In this document: positions 16,619-25,254 of the stretch, piece after piece
Layout of the letters: each line of letters starts with the position of its first letter
Position numbering within the stretch: the first letter of the stretch is position 1
Origin: Rhodovastum sp963714255
Lineage (GTDB): Bacteria > Pseudomonadota > Alphaproteobacteria > Acetobacterales > Acetobacteraceae
Assembly (NCBI GenBank): GCA_963714255.1
Contig: CAVQNU010000006.1
Coordinates: 248,001-312,000, forward strand
Direction: 5' to 3'
DNA: 64,000 nucleotides
The notes under the pieces: generated by a model
Seen by the model: only the letters and a program-made list of their open reading frames with translations
What the model was told of the DNA's origin: nothing
Database searches by the model: none
Program-made: the position numbers and the translations under genes

Positions 16619-16759
16619 TGCCGGGGCGTAGCCCCGGACCCCACCAGGGGCTTTGCCCCTGGACCCCACCAAGGGCTTCGCCCCTGGACCCCTTAAGTCA
16701 AGGGGTCAAGGGGGCCACTGCCCCCTTGCGGGTCCAGGGCAGAGCCCTGGCCTTCCTTA
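16619..16759. repeat. dispersed repeat, array of several short palindromes
   Basis: This copy has three successive short palindromes (CCGGGGCGTAGCCCCGG, CAGGGGCTTTGCCCCTG, and an AAGGGGCTTCGCCCCT-like unit with one mismatch). They are followed by the family core with the CCACTGCCCCCTTGCGGGTCC spacer and the terminal CCAGGGCAGAGCCCTGGCC. It fills the spacer between the mitofilin-like gene and the TPR-like gene. Confidence 0.75.
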
Positions 16760-18013
16760 CTTCGGCAATTCACGCGCCAGCTCAGCCAGGGTGCGATCGA
16801 TCCGCCGCACCAGCGCGTCCGCGTTGACCCGGGCCTGTGCGTCTTCCAGCCAGCCGGCGTAGGCGCTTTGGTAGGTGCCGCCGACCTGGCGGATGCGCGC
16901 CACCGCTTCTTCCACGTCGCCCTCGGCGAGGCGGGCGGCGGCGGCCTGCACCAGTTCGGGGGCGGGATCGGGGGTTGCGGGCGAACCGGGGGTAAACGGG
17001 TTCAGCGTATCCAGCCGGCGCGCCAGGCCGGAGGGCAGAATGCCGCCGTTCACGTGCAGCGTGTCGTTGGTGATGCGCAGGAACTCGCGGTCGATGTCGG
17101 TGCGCGTCGGCACGCCGGTGCTGGCATAGGCGGAGAGCTTGTCGAGTTCGGGTTTGAATTCGTCGATGCCGGCGCCGACGGTCTGGGCGACGGCAAGGTC
17201 GGAGGCGAACGGGGTTGCGCCGCGCAGCGCGTCGGCGACGCGGCCGAGCGAGAGCAGGCGGCCCCAGGCCCCCCAGGTGGTGCGGTCGGTGCGGCGTTGG
17301 GTGGATTGCTGCAGATCGTCGCGGGTGGCGGCGAGCTGCGCGGTGGCGCCGGCCAGGCGCTGCTCCAGGTCGCGCAGTTTCTGTTCCTGGCGGGCCAGCA
17401 TCAGGGCTGCTTCCTGCTGGGCGCGCGAGGCTGGGGTGGCGATTCCGAACAGTCCCAGCACGCTGTCTTCCAGCAGGGGCGCGGTCAGTGCCAGCAGCAG
17501 GGCGGCGCCGGCCAGCATGGTGACGGAGCGTGCGGTGGCGGGGATGGTGGCGGGCCGGGCCGGTGGCTTTGGTGGCTGCGGGGCGGCGCGGCGGCGCAGC
17601 GGCGGCGCGGCGGCGACCGGCGCGGGTTCGACATGTGCCGGGGGGAGGACCGGCTCGGCCGCGGGTGGCGCGGGTTCGGTTGGTGCAGGTTTGGCCGGCG
17701 CGAGGACGACCGGCTCGGCCGCGACCGGCGCGGGTTCGGCTGGCGCGGGCGCAACCGGTGCGAGGGCGACAGGCTCGGATTCGGCCGGCGCAGCGGCGTC
17801 CACTGCCGGCGAGACCGGGGCAGCGGACACCTGAGCAGGCTGATCCGGCGGCGACGGGGACGCCGCGGCTGCCGGAGCCGCGGCCGCCGCCGCTTCCAGA
17901 GTCGCTTCCAGAGTCGCTTCCCTGGGCAGGTCCTCGATCGCCGTGTTGCGCTCCGGCGCCTGGCCCGGCCGGGCGAACACGTCTTTCAGTTGGGGGCGCG
18001 GCTTGCGGGCCAT
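16757..18013 (-). CDS. membrane-anchored coiled-coil protein, mitofilin-like (copy 1 of cluster)
   Basis: The product is 418 residues. A cytoplasmic-looking N-terminus (MARKPRPQLKDVF) is followed by an Ala/Pro/Glu low-complexity stretch of about 120 residues built from AEPAPVAAEP-like units, one membrane helix (SVTMLAGAALLLALTAPLL, about 187-206), a coiled coil (RQEQKLRDLEQRLAGATAQL) and a C-terminal helical domain ending in WLEDAQARVNADALVRRIDR. The order matches alphaproteobacterial COG4223/mitofilin-like proteins, which shape or organise the envelope. The C-terminal part resembles that of the protein at 19468-20295. The family call rests on architecture only. Confidence 0.6.
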   Translation of the reverse strand: MARKPRPQLKDVFARPGQAPERNTAIEDLPREATLEATLEAAAAAAPAAAASPSPPDQPAQVSAAPVSPAVDAAAPAESEPVALAPVAPAPAEPAPVAAEPVVLAPAKPAPTEPAPPAAEPVLPPAHVEPAPVAAAPPLRRRAAPQPPKPPARPATIPATARSVTMLAGAALLLALTAPLLEDSVLGLFGIATPASRAQQEAALMLARQEQKLRDLEQRLAGATAQLAATRDDLQQSTQRRTDRTTWGAWGRLLSLGRVADALRGATPFASDLAVAQTVGAGIDEFKPELDKLSAYASTGVPTRTDIDREFLRITNDTLHVNGGILPSGLARRLDTLNPFTPGSPATPDPAPELVQAAAARLAEGDVEEAVARIRQVGGTYQSAYAGWLEDAQARVNADALVRRIDRTLAELARELPK

Positions 18014-18051
18014 GGGCTACTGCTCCGCCATCTCGATGCGTCTCGTCGGGT

Positions 18052-18729
18052 TCACACCACCGCCGAGAGGCTGGGCGGCGGTGGCCGGTTCAGCTTGCGC
18101 AACTCGGCGCCAACATAGTCCCAGAGCTCGGCGATTTCGGCGGCTGCGCGGCCGCCGGGCTCGTATTCGGTCACCGTCAGCCCGGCCCCGCCGGCGGCCG
18201 GGAAGGCGGCACGGAAGCGCACCACCGCGGCGATGCGCCCCTGGCGGGCGAGGATGGGGATGGCTTCCTCGACGGCGCGGATGCGCTTGCCGGTGGGCGC
18301 CTGGGTCAGCACGAAGGCGTAACGCCGGCCGGCGCGTTCAACCATGTCAACGATGTCGGGCAGGGCGTCGAAATCGTCGGTGGTGGGGCGCACCGGAATC
18401 AGGATCACGTCGGCGCTCTGCATGATGCCGAGCAGGAAGCCGTGCACCGCCGGCGGCACGTCCACCACCACGAGATCGGCGGCGTCGGCGGCGCGCAGAT
18501 GATTGAGCACGCCCAGCAACTGGTCCGGGCGGGTGGCGGCCAGCGCCGGGTTGGGCGGCTCGGTGGCGCCGGCGGTGCGGCGGTTCCACCATTTCGACAG
18601 CGAGGCCTGCGGATCGAGGTCGACGAACACCACCCGCTCACCGCCGGAAGCGGCCAGGGCGCCGATCTCGCGTGCGAGCGTGCTGGCGCCGACGCCACCC
18701 TTTTGCTTGGCAAACATCAGGATATGCAT
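18052..18729 (-). CDS. ParA/MinD-like ATPase with altered P-loop
   Basis: The product is 225 residues. The deviant Walker A reads KQKGGVGAST (residues 8-17): the signature lysine Lys10 is kept but the P-loop lysine (normally KGGVGKT) is Ala15. Walker A' is VVFVDLDPQASLSKWW and Walker B is LVVVDVPPA, both ParA-like. Family members position plasmids, chromosomes or envelope machines; CpaE/TadZ relatives also lack the P-loop lysine and act as localisation factors. Flanking genes encode membrane coiled-coil proteins, so positioning of an envelope apparatus is plausible. The ATG at 18729 is chosen. Confidence 0.8.
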   Translation of the reverse strand: MHILMFAKQKGGVGASTLAREIGALAASGGERVVFVDLDPQASLSKWWNRRTAGATEPPNPALAATRPDQLLGVLNHLRAADAADLVVVDVPPAVHGFLLGIMQSADVILIPVRPTTDDFDALPDIVDMVERAGRRYAFVLTQAPTGKRIRAVEEAIPILARQGRIAAVVRFRAAFPAAGGAGLTVTEYEPGGRAAAEIAELWDYVGAELRKLNRPPPPSLSAVV

Positions 18730-18818
18730 TGTGACCGGCCTTCCCCTGTTGGTGGACCAGAGTGCGGTGAAAGAATGAGCGTAGGCGGCGGGACCTTCCA
18801 GGCGCAAACGGGGTCAGA

Positions 18819-19118
18819 TCAGTGAAACGAGCCGGTAACCGTGTACCAGGTCCAGAAGGTGAGCGTGCTCACTACGCTGGCGGCGACCGACAGGCCACAG
18901 AACATTCCGGCGGTGGCGCCGAGGCCGCCGGCGCCGCTGGCGGTGACCAGCAGGGCGCCGATCATGGCGCCGCCGGCGCAGGAGGCGAGCGCCAATTCGG
19001 CCAGCCCCGGCGGTTGCACCACCACCACCACGCTTTGTTGGTCCTGCGCGCGGGCCGGGCCGGGGGCGGCCGGCAGCAGCAGCAGCGCGGCGGCAAGAAT
19101 GGCGGCGGCGCGGGTCAT
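18819..19118 (-). CDS. small exported membrane protein, paralogue A
   Basis: The product is 99 residues. A signal peptide ending GPARAQ is followed by two hydrophobic segments around SCAGGAMIGALLVTASGAGG and MFCGLSVAASVVSTLTFW. It shares SCAGGAMIGALL and FCGLSV with the next gene upstream, showing a local duplication. Its ATG overlaps the TGA of that gene (ATGA), so the two are translationally coupled. Two conserved Cys lie in the membrane segments. No family is recognised. Confidence 0.7.
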   Translation of the reverse strand: MTRAAAILAAALLLLPAAPGPARAQDQQSVVVVVQPPGLAELALASCAGGAMIGALLVTASGAGGLGATAGMFCGLSVAASVVSTLTFWTWYTVTGSFH

Positions 19119-19471
19119 GGCAGGGCCTCCCGGGGCTGCCCCGCGGGGGCGGCAGGGGCTTTGGTGTCGAGAAAACGGTCGACCAGGCGCGACAGACGGT
19201 CGCCGGCGGCGGTGAACACGGTGGCGACGACGGACAGCCCGCAGAACAGGCCGGCGCCGGGCACGACCGCGCCCAGGCCGACCGGGCCCAGCGTGCCGGC
19301 ATAGAACAGCAGGGCGCCGATCATGGCGCCGCCGGCGCAGGAGGTGAGGGCGGATTCGACCGCGCCCGGCGGGTGCGGCGAGGCCACGAAGCTACGCTCC
19401 CGCGCGCCGGCCGGCCCGGGCGCGCCGGGCAGCAGCAGCACGAGCAAAAGCAGCACGCCGAAACGGGTCAT
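19115..19471 (-). CDS. small exported membrane protein, paralogue B
   Basis: The product is 118 residues. A signal peptide (VLLLLVLLLPGAPGPAGARE), a polar spacer and two hydrophobic segments (SCAGGAMIGALLFYAG; GLFCGLSVVATVF) are followed by a short charged tail ending PAGQPREALP. It is a duplicate of the gene at 18819-19118. Its start overlaps the stop of the mitofilin-like gene at 19468 (ATGA) and its stop overlaps the start of paralogue A, fixing all three in one operon. Confidence 0.7.
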   Translation of the reverse strand: MTRFGVLLLLVLLLPGAPGPAGARERSFVASPHPPGAVESALTSCAGGAMIGALLFYAGTLGPVGLGAVVPGAGLFCGLSVVATVFTAAGDRLSRLVDRFLDTKAPAAPAGQPREALP

Positions 19472-20295
19472 TGCCGCGCCCCAGCGGCGGCCGCGGGGGC
19501 GGTGGCAGGATGGCCGCCGCTGAGAACGAGGCCGACCATGCTGGTCAGCCGGTCGGCCGCGGCGCGGGCGGAGGCATCTTCCAGCCAGTCGGCGAAGCCG
19601 TCGCGCGCCGGGCTGTCGAGCTGTTCCACCGTTTCCACCGCGCCGGCGATGTCGCCGGCGGCAAGCTGCGTGCTGGCCTCGGCGAGCCGTGGGCCGGTGG
19701 TGTCGGCCGGCGAGGTTTCGCCGGGTAACTGGTCACGCGACCAGGTGAGCACCCGGTTGAGCATGGCGACCGGCGCGGAGCGCGGGCCGGTCCAGCCCAG
19801 CCTTGCCGCATGGTCGTTGAAGTCGTGGGTGATCCGGGCGGCGTCCGGCACGCCGACCGAGGCATAGGGAACCAACTGATCGAGCAGCTTGCGGATGTTG
19901 GCGGGCAGGGTGGTGACGGCGCGGGCGACCGAGAGCTGCAGGCCGAACGGCTCGGACTGGCGCAGCGCGGCGGTGAGGTCGGTGAGCGCATACAGGCTCG
20001 ACCAGCTGGCAAGCGCGTCGGTGCTCGCCTTGAGCTGGGTGGCTTCGCTGCGGCTGTCGGCCAGCTTGGCGGCGATGGCGTCGATTTTCGCCTCCAACGC
20101 GGCCAGGCGGCGCTCCTCCTCGCCGATCGCGAAGCGCGTCGCGGCGAGGCGGGCGGTGGGGGGGGTATGCAGACCGATGATGCCGAGCGTGCGGTCGAAC
20201 CAGAACGGTGCGGAGACCGCCACGACGATGGCGGCCAGGGCCATGGCGCGGCCCCGGATCAGGGACGCCTCGGGCGGCGAGGCGGCATCGCTCAT
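19468..20295 (-). CDS. membrane-anchored coiled-coil protein, mitofilin-like (copy 2 of cluster)
   Basis: The product is 275 residues. A short N-terminus leads to one membrane helix (AMALAAIVVAVSAPFWF, about 17-33), a coiled coil (GEEERRLAALEAKIDAIAAK) and a helical C-terminal domain. Its TDLTAALRQSEPFGLQLSVA parallels the ADALRGATPFASDLAVAQ of the protein at 16757-18013, and both carry a PYASVGVP / AYASTGVP motif and an FADWLEDASAR / YAGWLEDAQAR motif. They are therefore paralogues; this one lacks the long Ala/Pro region. The ATG at 20295 follows a GGAGA site. Confidence 0.65.
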   Translation of the reverse strand: MSDAASPPEASLIRGRAMALAAIVVAVSAPFWFDRTLGIIGLHTPPTARLAATRFAIGEEERRLAALEAKIDAIAAKLADSRSEATQLKASTDALASWSSLYALTDLTAALRQSEPFGLQLSVARAVTTLPANIRKLLDQLVPYASVGVPDAARITHDFNDHAARLGWTGPRSAPVAMLNRVLTWSRDQLPGETSPADTTGPRLAEASTQLAAGDIAGAVETVEQLDSPARDGFADWLEDASARAAADRLTSMVGLVLSGGHPATAPAAAAGARQ

Positions 20296-20347
20296 GGCCA
20301 GGTCTCCTGGGCTGTGGGCGAATCGGCGCCGCATTGTAACGCCCCGC

Positions 20348-21994
20348 TCAAATCGTCGTCAGCACGGAAATGCCGGCATGCACCAGCAAGGCGATGATCA
20401 CGCCGATAACGATCGCGTTGGCGACCGCGTGATTGACCGCCTGGCTGGAGGTCTTGGGGCCGAGTGCGACCATGATCGCCGCCACGGCGGCGAGGAAGGC
20501 GCTCAGCCCTGCCTTGCAGAACACCCAGATCATGCTGAAGAACGGCCAGCCGTCGTGGTTGAGCACGTTGCGGAAATACAGGGTGCGGAACAGCGCGCGG
20601 TACTGGGTCGGGAATACCACGTGCCAGGTTTCCTGCGCCGCCCACGCGCCGAGCAGAAGCGACAGGCACTGCAACGCCAGGGCGCCGAGCACGACGCTGC
20701 TGAGGATGGCGGCGAACACATAGCTGCGGCCGGGCACCTGCAGGTTGGTGAAGGCGCGGAACTGCGAGGTGAGCACGCGGTTGCCGACATCGGCGGCGAT
20801 CACGGCACTGTTGCGCGCTACAAACAACAACGTACAGATAAGCGGCAGTGCCACCCGGCACTGCACCGCGCCGAGGCCGACCACGGTTTCATCATGCAGC
20901 ATCGACTTCAGCAGGCCGCCATACGAGTAGTAGTTGAAGCCGAACCAGATGGTGACGAAGCCGGTGATGCCCGAGCCGGCGGCAATGTAGAACAGCATGA
21001 TCGGCGAGGCGCAGAGCAGCCAGAGGTATTCGGCCACGTAGCGCAGGAACCAGGTGCTGCGCGAGCGGGCGGGATGCTCCAGCCGCCAGTCCGCCGCCGG
21101 GTGCGGCGGCGCGACTGCCGGCGTGCCCTCAGGCGGCACCCCGTCGGCCGGCGTCTCGTCCAGGCCGGCCGCCTGCTGCAACGCCTGCTCGATCGCCTCC
21201 GCCTTGGGCGGCAGGATGGACAGATGGGCGGTGCGCGGGTCCATCACCAGCACGCGGTCGGCCAGCGGCAGCAATTCCTCGTAATGGTGCACGGCGATCA
21301 GCGCCGGCTTGCCCATGGTGCGGCACAGGTTGCGGATCAGCTCGACCAGGCGGCGCGAGGAGATGATGTCGAGGCCGGAATTGGGTTCGTCGAACAGCAG
21401 CACCGGCTGGTTGGCCAGCACGGCGCGGACGATGGCGAGGCGCTGGCGCTGGCCGCCGCTGCAGGCGCTGATCGACTGGTCGGGGTCGATATCGGCCAGC
21501 ATGTCGGCGAGCTGCTCGGTCAGGCCGGCGCTGCCCGGCGGGGCGTGGTCGAGGGCGATGCGCAGATTGTCGCGGGTGTCGAGCTCGTCGAACAGGGCGT
21601 AGTTCTGAAACACCACGCCGCCGACGCCGCCATGGCCGGTGGTGAGGTCGATCTCGCGGTCGCCGCAGGCCAGCCGGCCGGTGACATCCCAGTTGCCGGC
21701 CTCGGTTTCCAGCAGGCCGCCGAGCAGCAGCAGCAGGGTGGACTTGCCGCAGCCGCTGGGGCCGACCAGCAGCACCAGCTCGCCGGGGCCCACCCGCAGC
21801 GAGGCGTCGTGCAGCAGCAGCCGCCCGTCCGGGCGGACGATGCTGAGCTGCTCGACGACGAGTGCGCCGGTATCGTCACGGCGCGGCCCGCCCGGGCGGG
21901 GCAGGCCGGCGGCGGGCGCGGGGCGGGGCAGGCTGGCGGCAGCGGCGGGGCGGGCCAGAATGCCGGCGGCGTCGGCGCGCGGGTCAGACGCCAT
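20348..21994 (-). CDS. ABC ATPase fused to MlaE-type (DUF140) permease
   Basis: The product is 548 residues. An ATPase domain (about 45-260) carries Walker A GPSGCGKST at 78-86, signature CSGGQRQRLAIVRAV (first residue Cys, not Leu), Walker B VLLFDEPNSGLD and H-loop AVHHYEE. A linker leads to a permease domain (about 325-548) with LFVARNSAVIAADVGNRVL and a C-terminal SSQAVNHAVANAIVIGVIIA, the pattern of MlaE permeases. MlaE/MlaF move phospholipid between bacterial membranes and are normally separate chains. Start ATG 21994 overlaps the stop of the preceding gene by 11 bases. No MCE-domain (MlaD) gene is visible nearby. Confidence 0.75.
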   Translation of the reverse strand: MASDPRADAAGILARPAAAASLPRPAPAAGLPRPGGPRRDDTGALVVEQLSIVRPDGRLLLHDASLRVGPGELVLLVGPSGCGKSTLLLLLGGLLETEAGNWDVTGRLACGDREIDLTTGHGGVGGVVFQNYALFDELDTRDNLRIALDHAPPGSAGLTEQLADMLADIDPDQSISACSGGQRQRLAIVRAVLANQPVLLFDEPNSGLDIISSRRLVELIRNLCRTMGKPALIAVHHYEELLPLADRVLVMDPRTAHLSILPPKAEAIEQALQQAAGLDETPADGVPPEGTPAVAPPHPAADWRLEHPARSRSTWFLRYVAEYLWLLCASPIMLFYIAAGSGITGFVTIWFGFNYYSYGGLLKSMLHDETVVGLGAVQCRVALPLICTLLFVARNSAVIAADVGNRVLTSQFRAFTNLQVPGRSYVFAAILSSVVLGALALQCLSLLLGAWAAQETWHVVFPTQYRALFRTLYFRNVLNHDGWPFFSMIWVFCKAGLSAFLAAVAAIMVALGPKTSSQAVNHAVANAIVIGVIIALLVHAGISVLTTI

Positions 21995-23057
21995 TCGGCG
22001 CCAGCCGGTCGAGCACATGCACCGCGTTGCGGTCCAGCCCGCTGATTTCGTCGCGCTGGGCCGGGCTCATGAACACCACCACCCGGTCGGGCCGGCCGCT
22101 GACGAGGGTGCGGATCACGGTCGCGGCGACCAGGTTGATGTCGGCGCTGCCGTGCAGGCTGACCAGCAGGCGCGGGGCGCTGCGAAGAAGGTCGTTGGCA
22201 CGGTCGGTCATCTCCACGAGGTAGGGGCGTAGTTTCGGGTCGAAGGCCATTTCGGCGATCAGCCCCTGCAGCGCCGGGCTGCGGGCGAGCTTGGCGATCA
22301 GCACGGTCTGGAACACGCGCAGGAACTCGACCGTCGCCGGGCTGTCCATCAGCCCCATGACGGTGCGCTCGGGCACGCCGTGGTCGCGGATGTCGATGAT
22401 GGCCTCGCGCAGCGCATCTTCCACCGGCTGCATGTCCCACGGGCGGTCGCGGAACGGGTCGATCAGGGGCAGCGCGTTGGCGCGCAGCATGCGCATCGGC
22501 ACGCCGCGGAAATGCTGCTCGACGATCGGGCGGATGTCGCGCCCGATCACGTCGCGCAGGATCGGGTCGTAGCTGCGCAGCAGTTCACGCCAGGCGCCGC
22601 GGTCCTGGGTCGCCTGCCAGGCTTCGGCCATGGCGGCGCGCAGCACGGCGAGGAAGCGGTCGCGGTAGTCGGCGTTGAACTCGGGCGAGCGGAAAATGTC
22701 GACGAAGGCCGTGGGGATGGCAAGCACCAGCAACTCGGCCTGGGCGCGCAGGCCTTGGCGTTCGGCGGGCGAAGCGAGCAGCCAGAGCAGGCGCGGGTCG
22801 GCGGGCAGCGACACCGGTTCGGTGGCGATGCCGACAAGCCGGTCGAGCGGGTCGTACAGGCCAACGCGGATGTCACCGTCGGGGGCGCGTTCGGCGTTGC
22901 CGAAACGCACGGCCGAGCCGTCTTCGCGCAGCGCGAACACCGCCGGGGCGAGGCTGTCGGTGCTGGGCCGCGGATCGGCCAGCCGTACGCTGCCGGAGGT
23001 GATGGCGAGGTTGCCGGGCAGCGAGGACCAGCCGATCGCCGACAGCAGCGCCAGCAC
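21984..23057 (-). CDS. unknown extracytoplasmic protein with N-terminal membrane segment
   Basis: The first start codon in frame is GTG 23057, giving 357 residues. Protein-like sequence continues upstream (RAIRRTTAQLFP) to about 23165, so the true start is earlier or the gene is joined to the preceding one. A hydrophobic segment (VLALLSAIGWSSLP) is followed by a large soluble, helical domain with many Arg-Asp pairs (RDVIGRDIRPIVEQHF; FRDRPWDMQPVEDALRE), ending NAVHVLDRLAPNGV. I do not recognise a family. Its overlap with the MlaE-type ABC gene suggests it is the transporter's extracytoplasmic partner. Confidence 0.55.
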   Translation of the reverse strand: MLALLSAIGWSSLPGNLAITSGSVRLADPRPSTDSLAPAVFALREDGSAVRFGNAERAPDGDIRVGLYDPLDRLVGIATEPVSLPADPRLLWLLASPAERQGLRAQAELLVLAIPTAFVDIFRSPEFNADYRDRFLAVLRAAMAEAWQATQDRGAWRELLRSYDPILRDVIGRDIRPIVEQHFRGVPMRMLRANALPLIDPFRDRPWDMQPVEDALREAIIDIRDHGVPERTVMGLMDSPATVEFLRVFQTVLIAKLARSPALQGLIAEMAFDPKLRPYLVEMTDRANDLLRSAPRLLVSLHGSADINLVAATVIRTLVSGRPDRVVVFMSPAQRDEISGLDRNAVHVLDRLAPNGV

Positions 23058-23169
23058 GGCGGCGCTGGTCGGCCAGGCATGCGTCGCCCGCGCCGGGTGG
23101 GCGGTCGGGAACAGCTGTGCCGTGGTGCGCCGGATCGCGCGCAGGACATCGACGGTCTTGGCCAGGGGA

Positions 23170-24349
23170 CCCCCTCAGGTGGTTGGTGCCAGGTATTGCC
23201 GGCCGCCCGGTTCAGGGCAGCGAGAACGGTGTCGGCATTGCCGTGGCGGCTACGAATGAGCTTGTGGTTATCTCTCCATGCCAGTTGGAAATACAAGCTC
23301 GCGATCTCGGCGTAGTTCTCGAAGGCGGCGCTGGACTGGCGTGCCCGCAGACGCAGCCGGTCGGCCCCGGCCGCGTCGCCCTTGAGGCCGCGCAGCTCGG
23401 CCCACAGCTCGAGAGCCGCACCGCTGCCGGGGTTGATGCCGGCGGCGGTGCTGACCAGCATCTCGGCTTCGTCCAGATCCTGCAGGCTCATCCGCGCGGC
23501 GGCCCAGGTAACATAGGCGGTGGCGAGCAGCACCTTGTCGGCCGGCGGGTGGGTCTCGACCAGCGTGCGCATGCGCGCGGCGGCGGCGCTGGCATGGTTC
23601 AACTGGACGTCGGTGAACGCCACGTTCAGCTCGGCGGCGATGTTGTCGGGATCGGAGGCGACCGCCCTGGCGAAGGCCTGGTGCGCCGCCTCAGGGTCTT
23701 GGCGCAGCAGCGCCAGCAGGCCCTGCAGGTTCTCGAACAAAGCGCGCTGCGGGTTGCGCGGCGTGTCGGCGAAACGGGGCATCGCGGCGGCAATGATGCG
23801 TTCGGCTTCGGCGTTTTCGCCGGCGGCGTTCTGCTGCGCTAGTTGATACAGCGCGGTCAGGTAGGGATCGATATGGGCCACGCCTTCCAGGGTGGCGCGG
23901 CGGATCAGGTCGACCACCGATTCGCCCGGGTCCTGCACGACCACCTGGGAATAGCCCGACGCGGTGCGCCGGCTCTGCCCGGTGATCAGCACCTTGACCA
24001 GGCCGTCTTCGCTGAACAGCGCCAGCCGGTAGTCGTCGGGCTGAAAGCCGAACTGCGCCTGCACGGCGTAGGCGACGGTCTGCAGCCCGGTGGCCTCGGC
24101 GATGGCGGCGCCGATGCCGCCCTGGCTGCTCCAGCGCAGTTGCGGTTTGCTCACCAGCGAGGGGGTGGCGAAGACGTGCTCCGCTTCGTTCTCGACGATG
24201 GTGCGGGCGAGGCCGGAATCCATCGAGGTCTTGCCCAGCGGGGCGGTGGTGACGGTCTCCAGCACGACGTCGCCCTGATGCCAGACGGCGTCGAGGCCGA
24301 CGGCGGTGACGGCGGTAACCAGCACCATTGCGAACGTGACCAGGTCCAT
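23170..24349 (-). CDS. TPR-like membrane-anchored protein (copy 1 of cluster); 3' end uncertain
   Basis: The start is ATG 24349. A hydrophobic N-terminus (VTFAMVLVTAVTAVGLDAVW) leads to an extracytoplasmic region, then TPR-like repeats at about residues 205-370 (LFENLQGLLALLRQDPEAAH; VLLATAYVTWAAARMSL). The frame stays open to 22547, but after about 23170 it turns Arg/Ser/Pro-rich and lies antiphase to the next gene, so coding probably ends or shifts at GAGGGGGTCCCC. One extra C there would fuse this protein to the next (HQPPEG-VPLAKTVDVL). It is the first gene of the cluster and a likely paralogue of 15410-16585. Confidence 0.55.
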
Positions 24350-24684
24350 GATGGATATCCCCAAGCGTGCGTCGCGGCCGGATGGTTATGGGCCTGGCGC
24401 GGTGCGAACGCCGCGCATGCCGCCGCCGTGCCCGCCATCGCCGCCTGGGGGCACTTGTTTCGCAACCCTATCAGGGGGTGCCGGCAATGAGAATAGCGCC
24501 GACAGCAGGTAACGATCGGTCACGAAATCGCGCCTTGGCGTTAGCCCGCGGCGTCCTCATTATTACAGTTTGGGGATAGGGAAACGCACGGATCGCGCAA
24601 GCGCACCGGGAGCGAGGAAGCCTTTACACCTGTTGCCTCCCGCACTTATAACCCCGGCAGGATTTGCAGAGCGGGGATTTAGCG
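24350..24684. other. divergent intergenic region of the cluster, no gene
   Basis: These 335 bases lie between the minus-strand cluster and the divergent pair at 24685-25935, so both promoters are expected here. The part near 24555-24590 is less GC-rich (TCATTATTACAGTTTGGGG). No confident promoter motif or small ORF is seen. Confidence 0.4.
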
Positions 24685-25137
24685 TTGAACGTCACGGACG
24701 ATACGTCCAGGCGTCCGGGTGATGACACGCTTCGGCGGTACACGGACCTGGTCAAGATCACGGGCATGAAGACCAAGTACATCAACCAGGCACAAGAAGT
24801 GCGCCTGCTTGAGGAGGGTGTGACGCGGTTCGACCTCTCGCTCGATGAGTCGCGCCGCCACCTGCGCAAGGTCGCCGAGGAAAACGGTTTCGTGTTCGAG
24901 TTGCAGGAAGGGCGGCGGGTCGAGCAGATGATGAATCGGTATGCCGGCCGCGACGGCACCATTTCGCGCGAGCAGTTCGAGAGCACCGCGGCGATCCTGC
25001 GTGATTTCACCGAAAAGAGCATCGGTGAGGAGGAGGCGCGGCGCCAGCTCAAGCGGTTGATGCTGCAGAACGGCTGGCGGCCGCGCCGCTCCGGCTGGTT
25101 CTGGTCGAAAAAATGGTTTGCGCAGGTCGAGGTCTGA
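24685..25137 (+). CDS. soluble helical protein of unknown function
   Basis: The product is 150 residues, rich in Arg/Glu with heptad-like helices (NQAQEVRLLEEGVTRFDLSL; EEARRQLKRLMLQNGW) and a positively charged aromatic C-terminus (RRSGWFWSKKWFAQVEV). There is no signal peptide. GRDGTISREQFE resembles an EF-hand-like loop but lacks clear calcium ligands. TTG 24685 with GGGGA upstream is preferred; TTG 24664 is possible. It is divergent from the envelope cluster and followed by a membrane protein on the same strand. Confidence 0.6.
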   Translation: MNVTDDTSRRPGDDTLRRYTDLVKITGMKTKYINQAQEVRLLEEGVTRFDLSLDESRRHLRKVAEENGFVFELQEGRRVEQMMNRYAGRDGTISREQFESTAAILRDFTEKSIGEEEARRQLKRLMLQNGWRPRRSGWFWSKKWFAQVEV

Positions 25138-25254
25138 CCGCGCAACATCCGGGCGCACGACCAACGCGGCGGCGCACGCTATGCGCCGTCGCCACGCTTG
25201 CTTATCTTCTGTATCTTCCCGAGGCCGGCAGGCATCCCCGCCGACGAGGCGCGC

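Noticed and set aside
24964..25005. EF-hand calcium site in the helical protein at 24685-25137
   Set aside because: GRDGTISREQFE has the right shape but lacks the first Asp ligand and a paired second hand.
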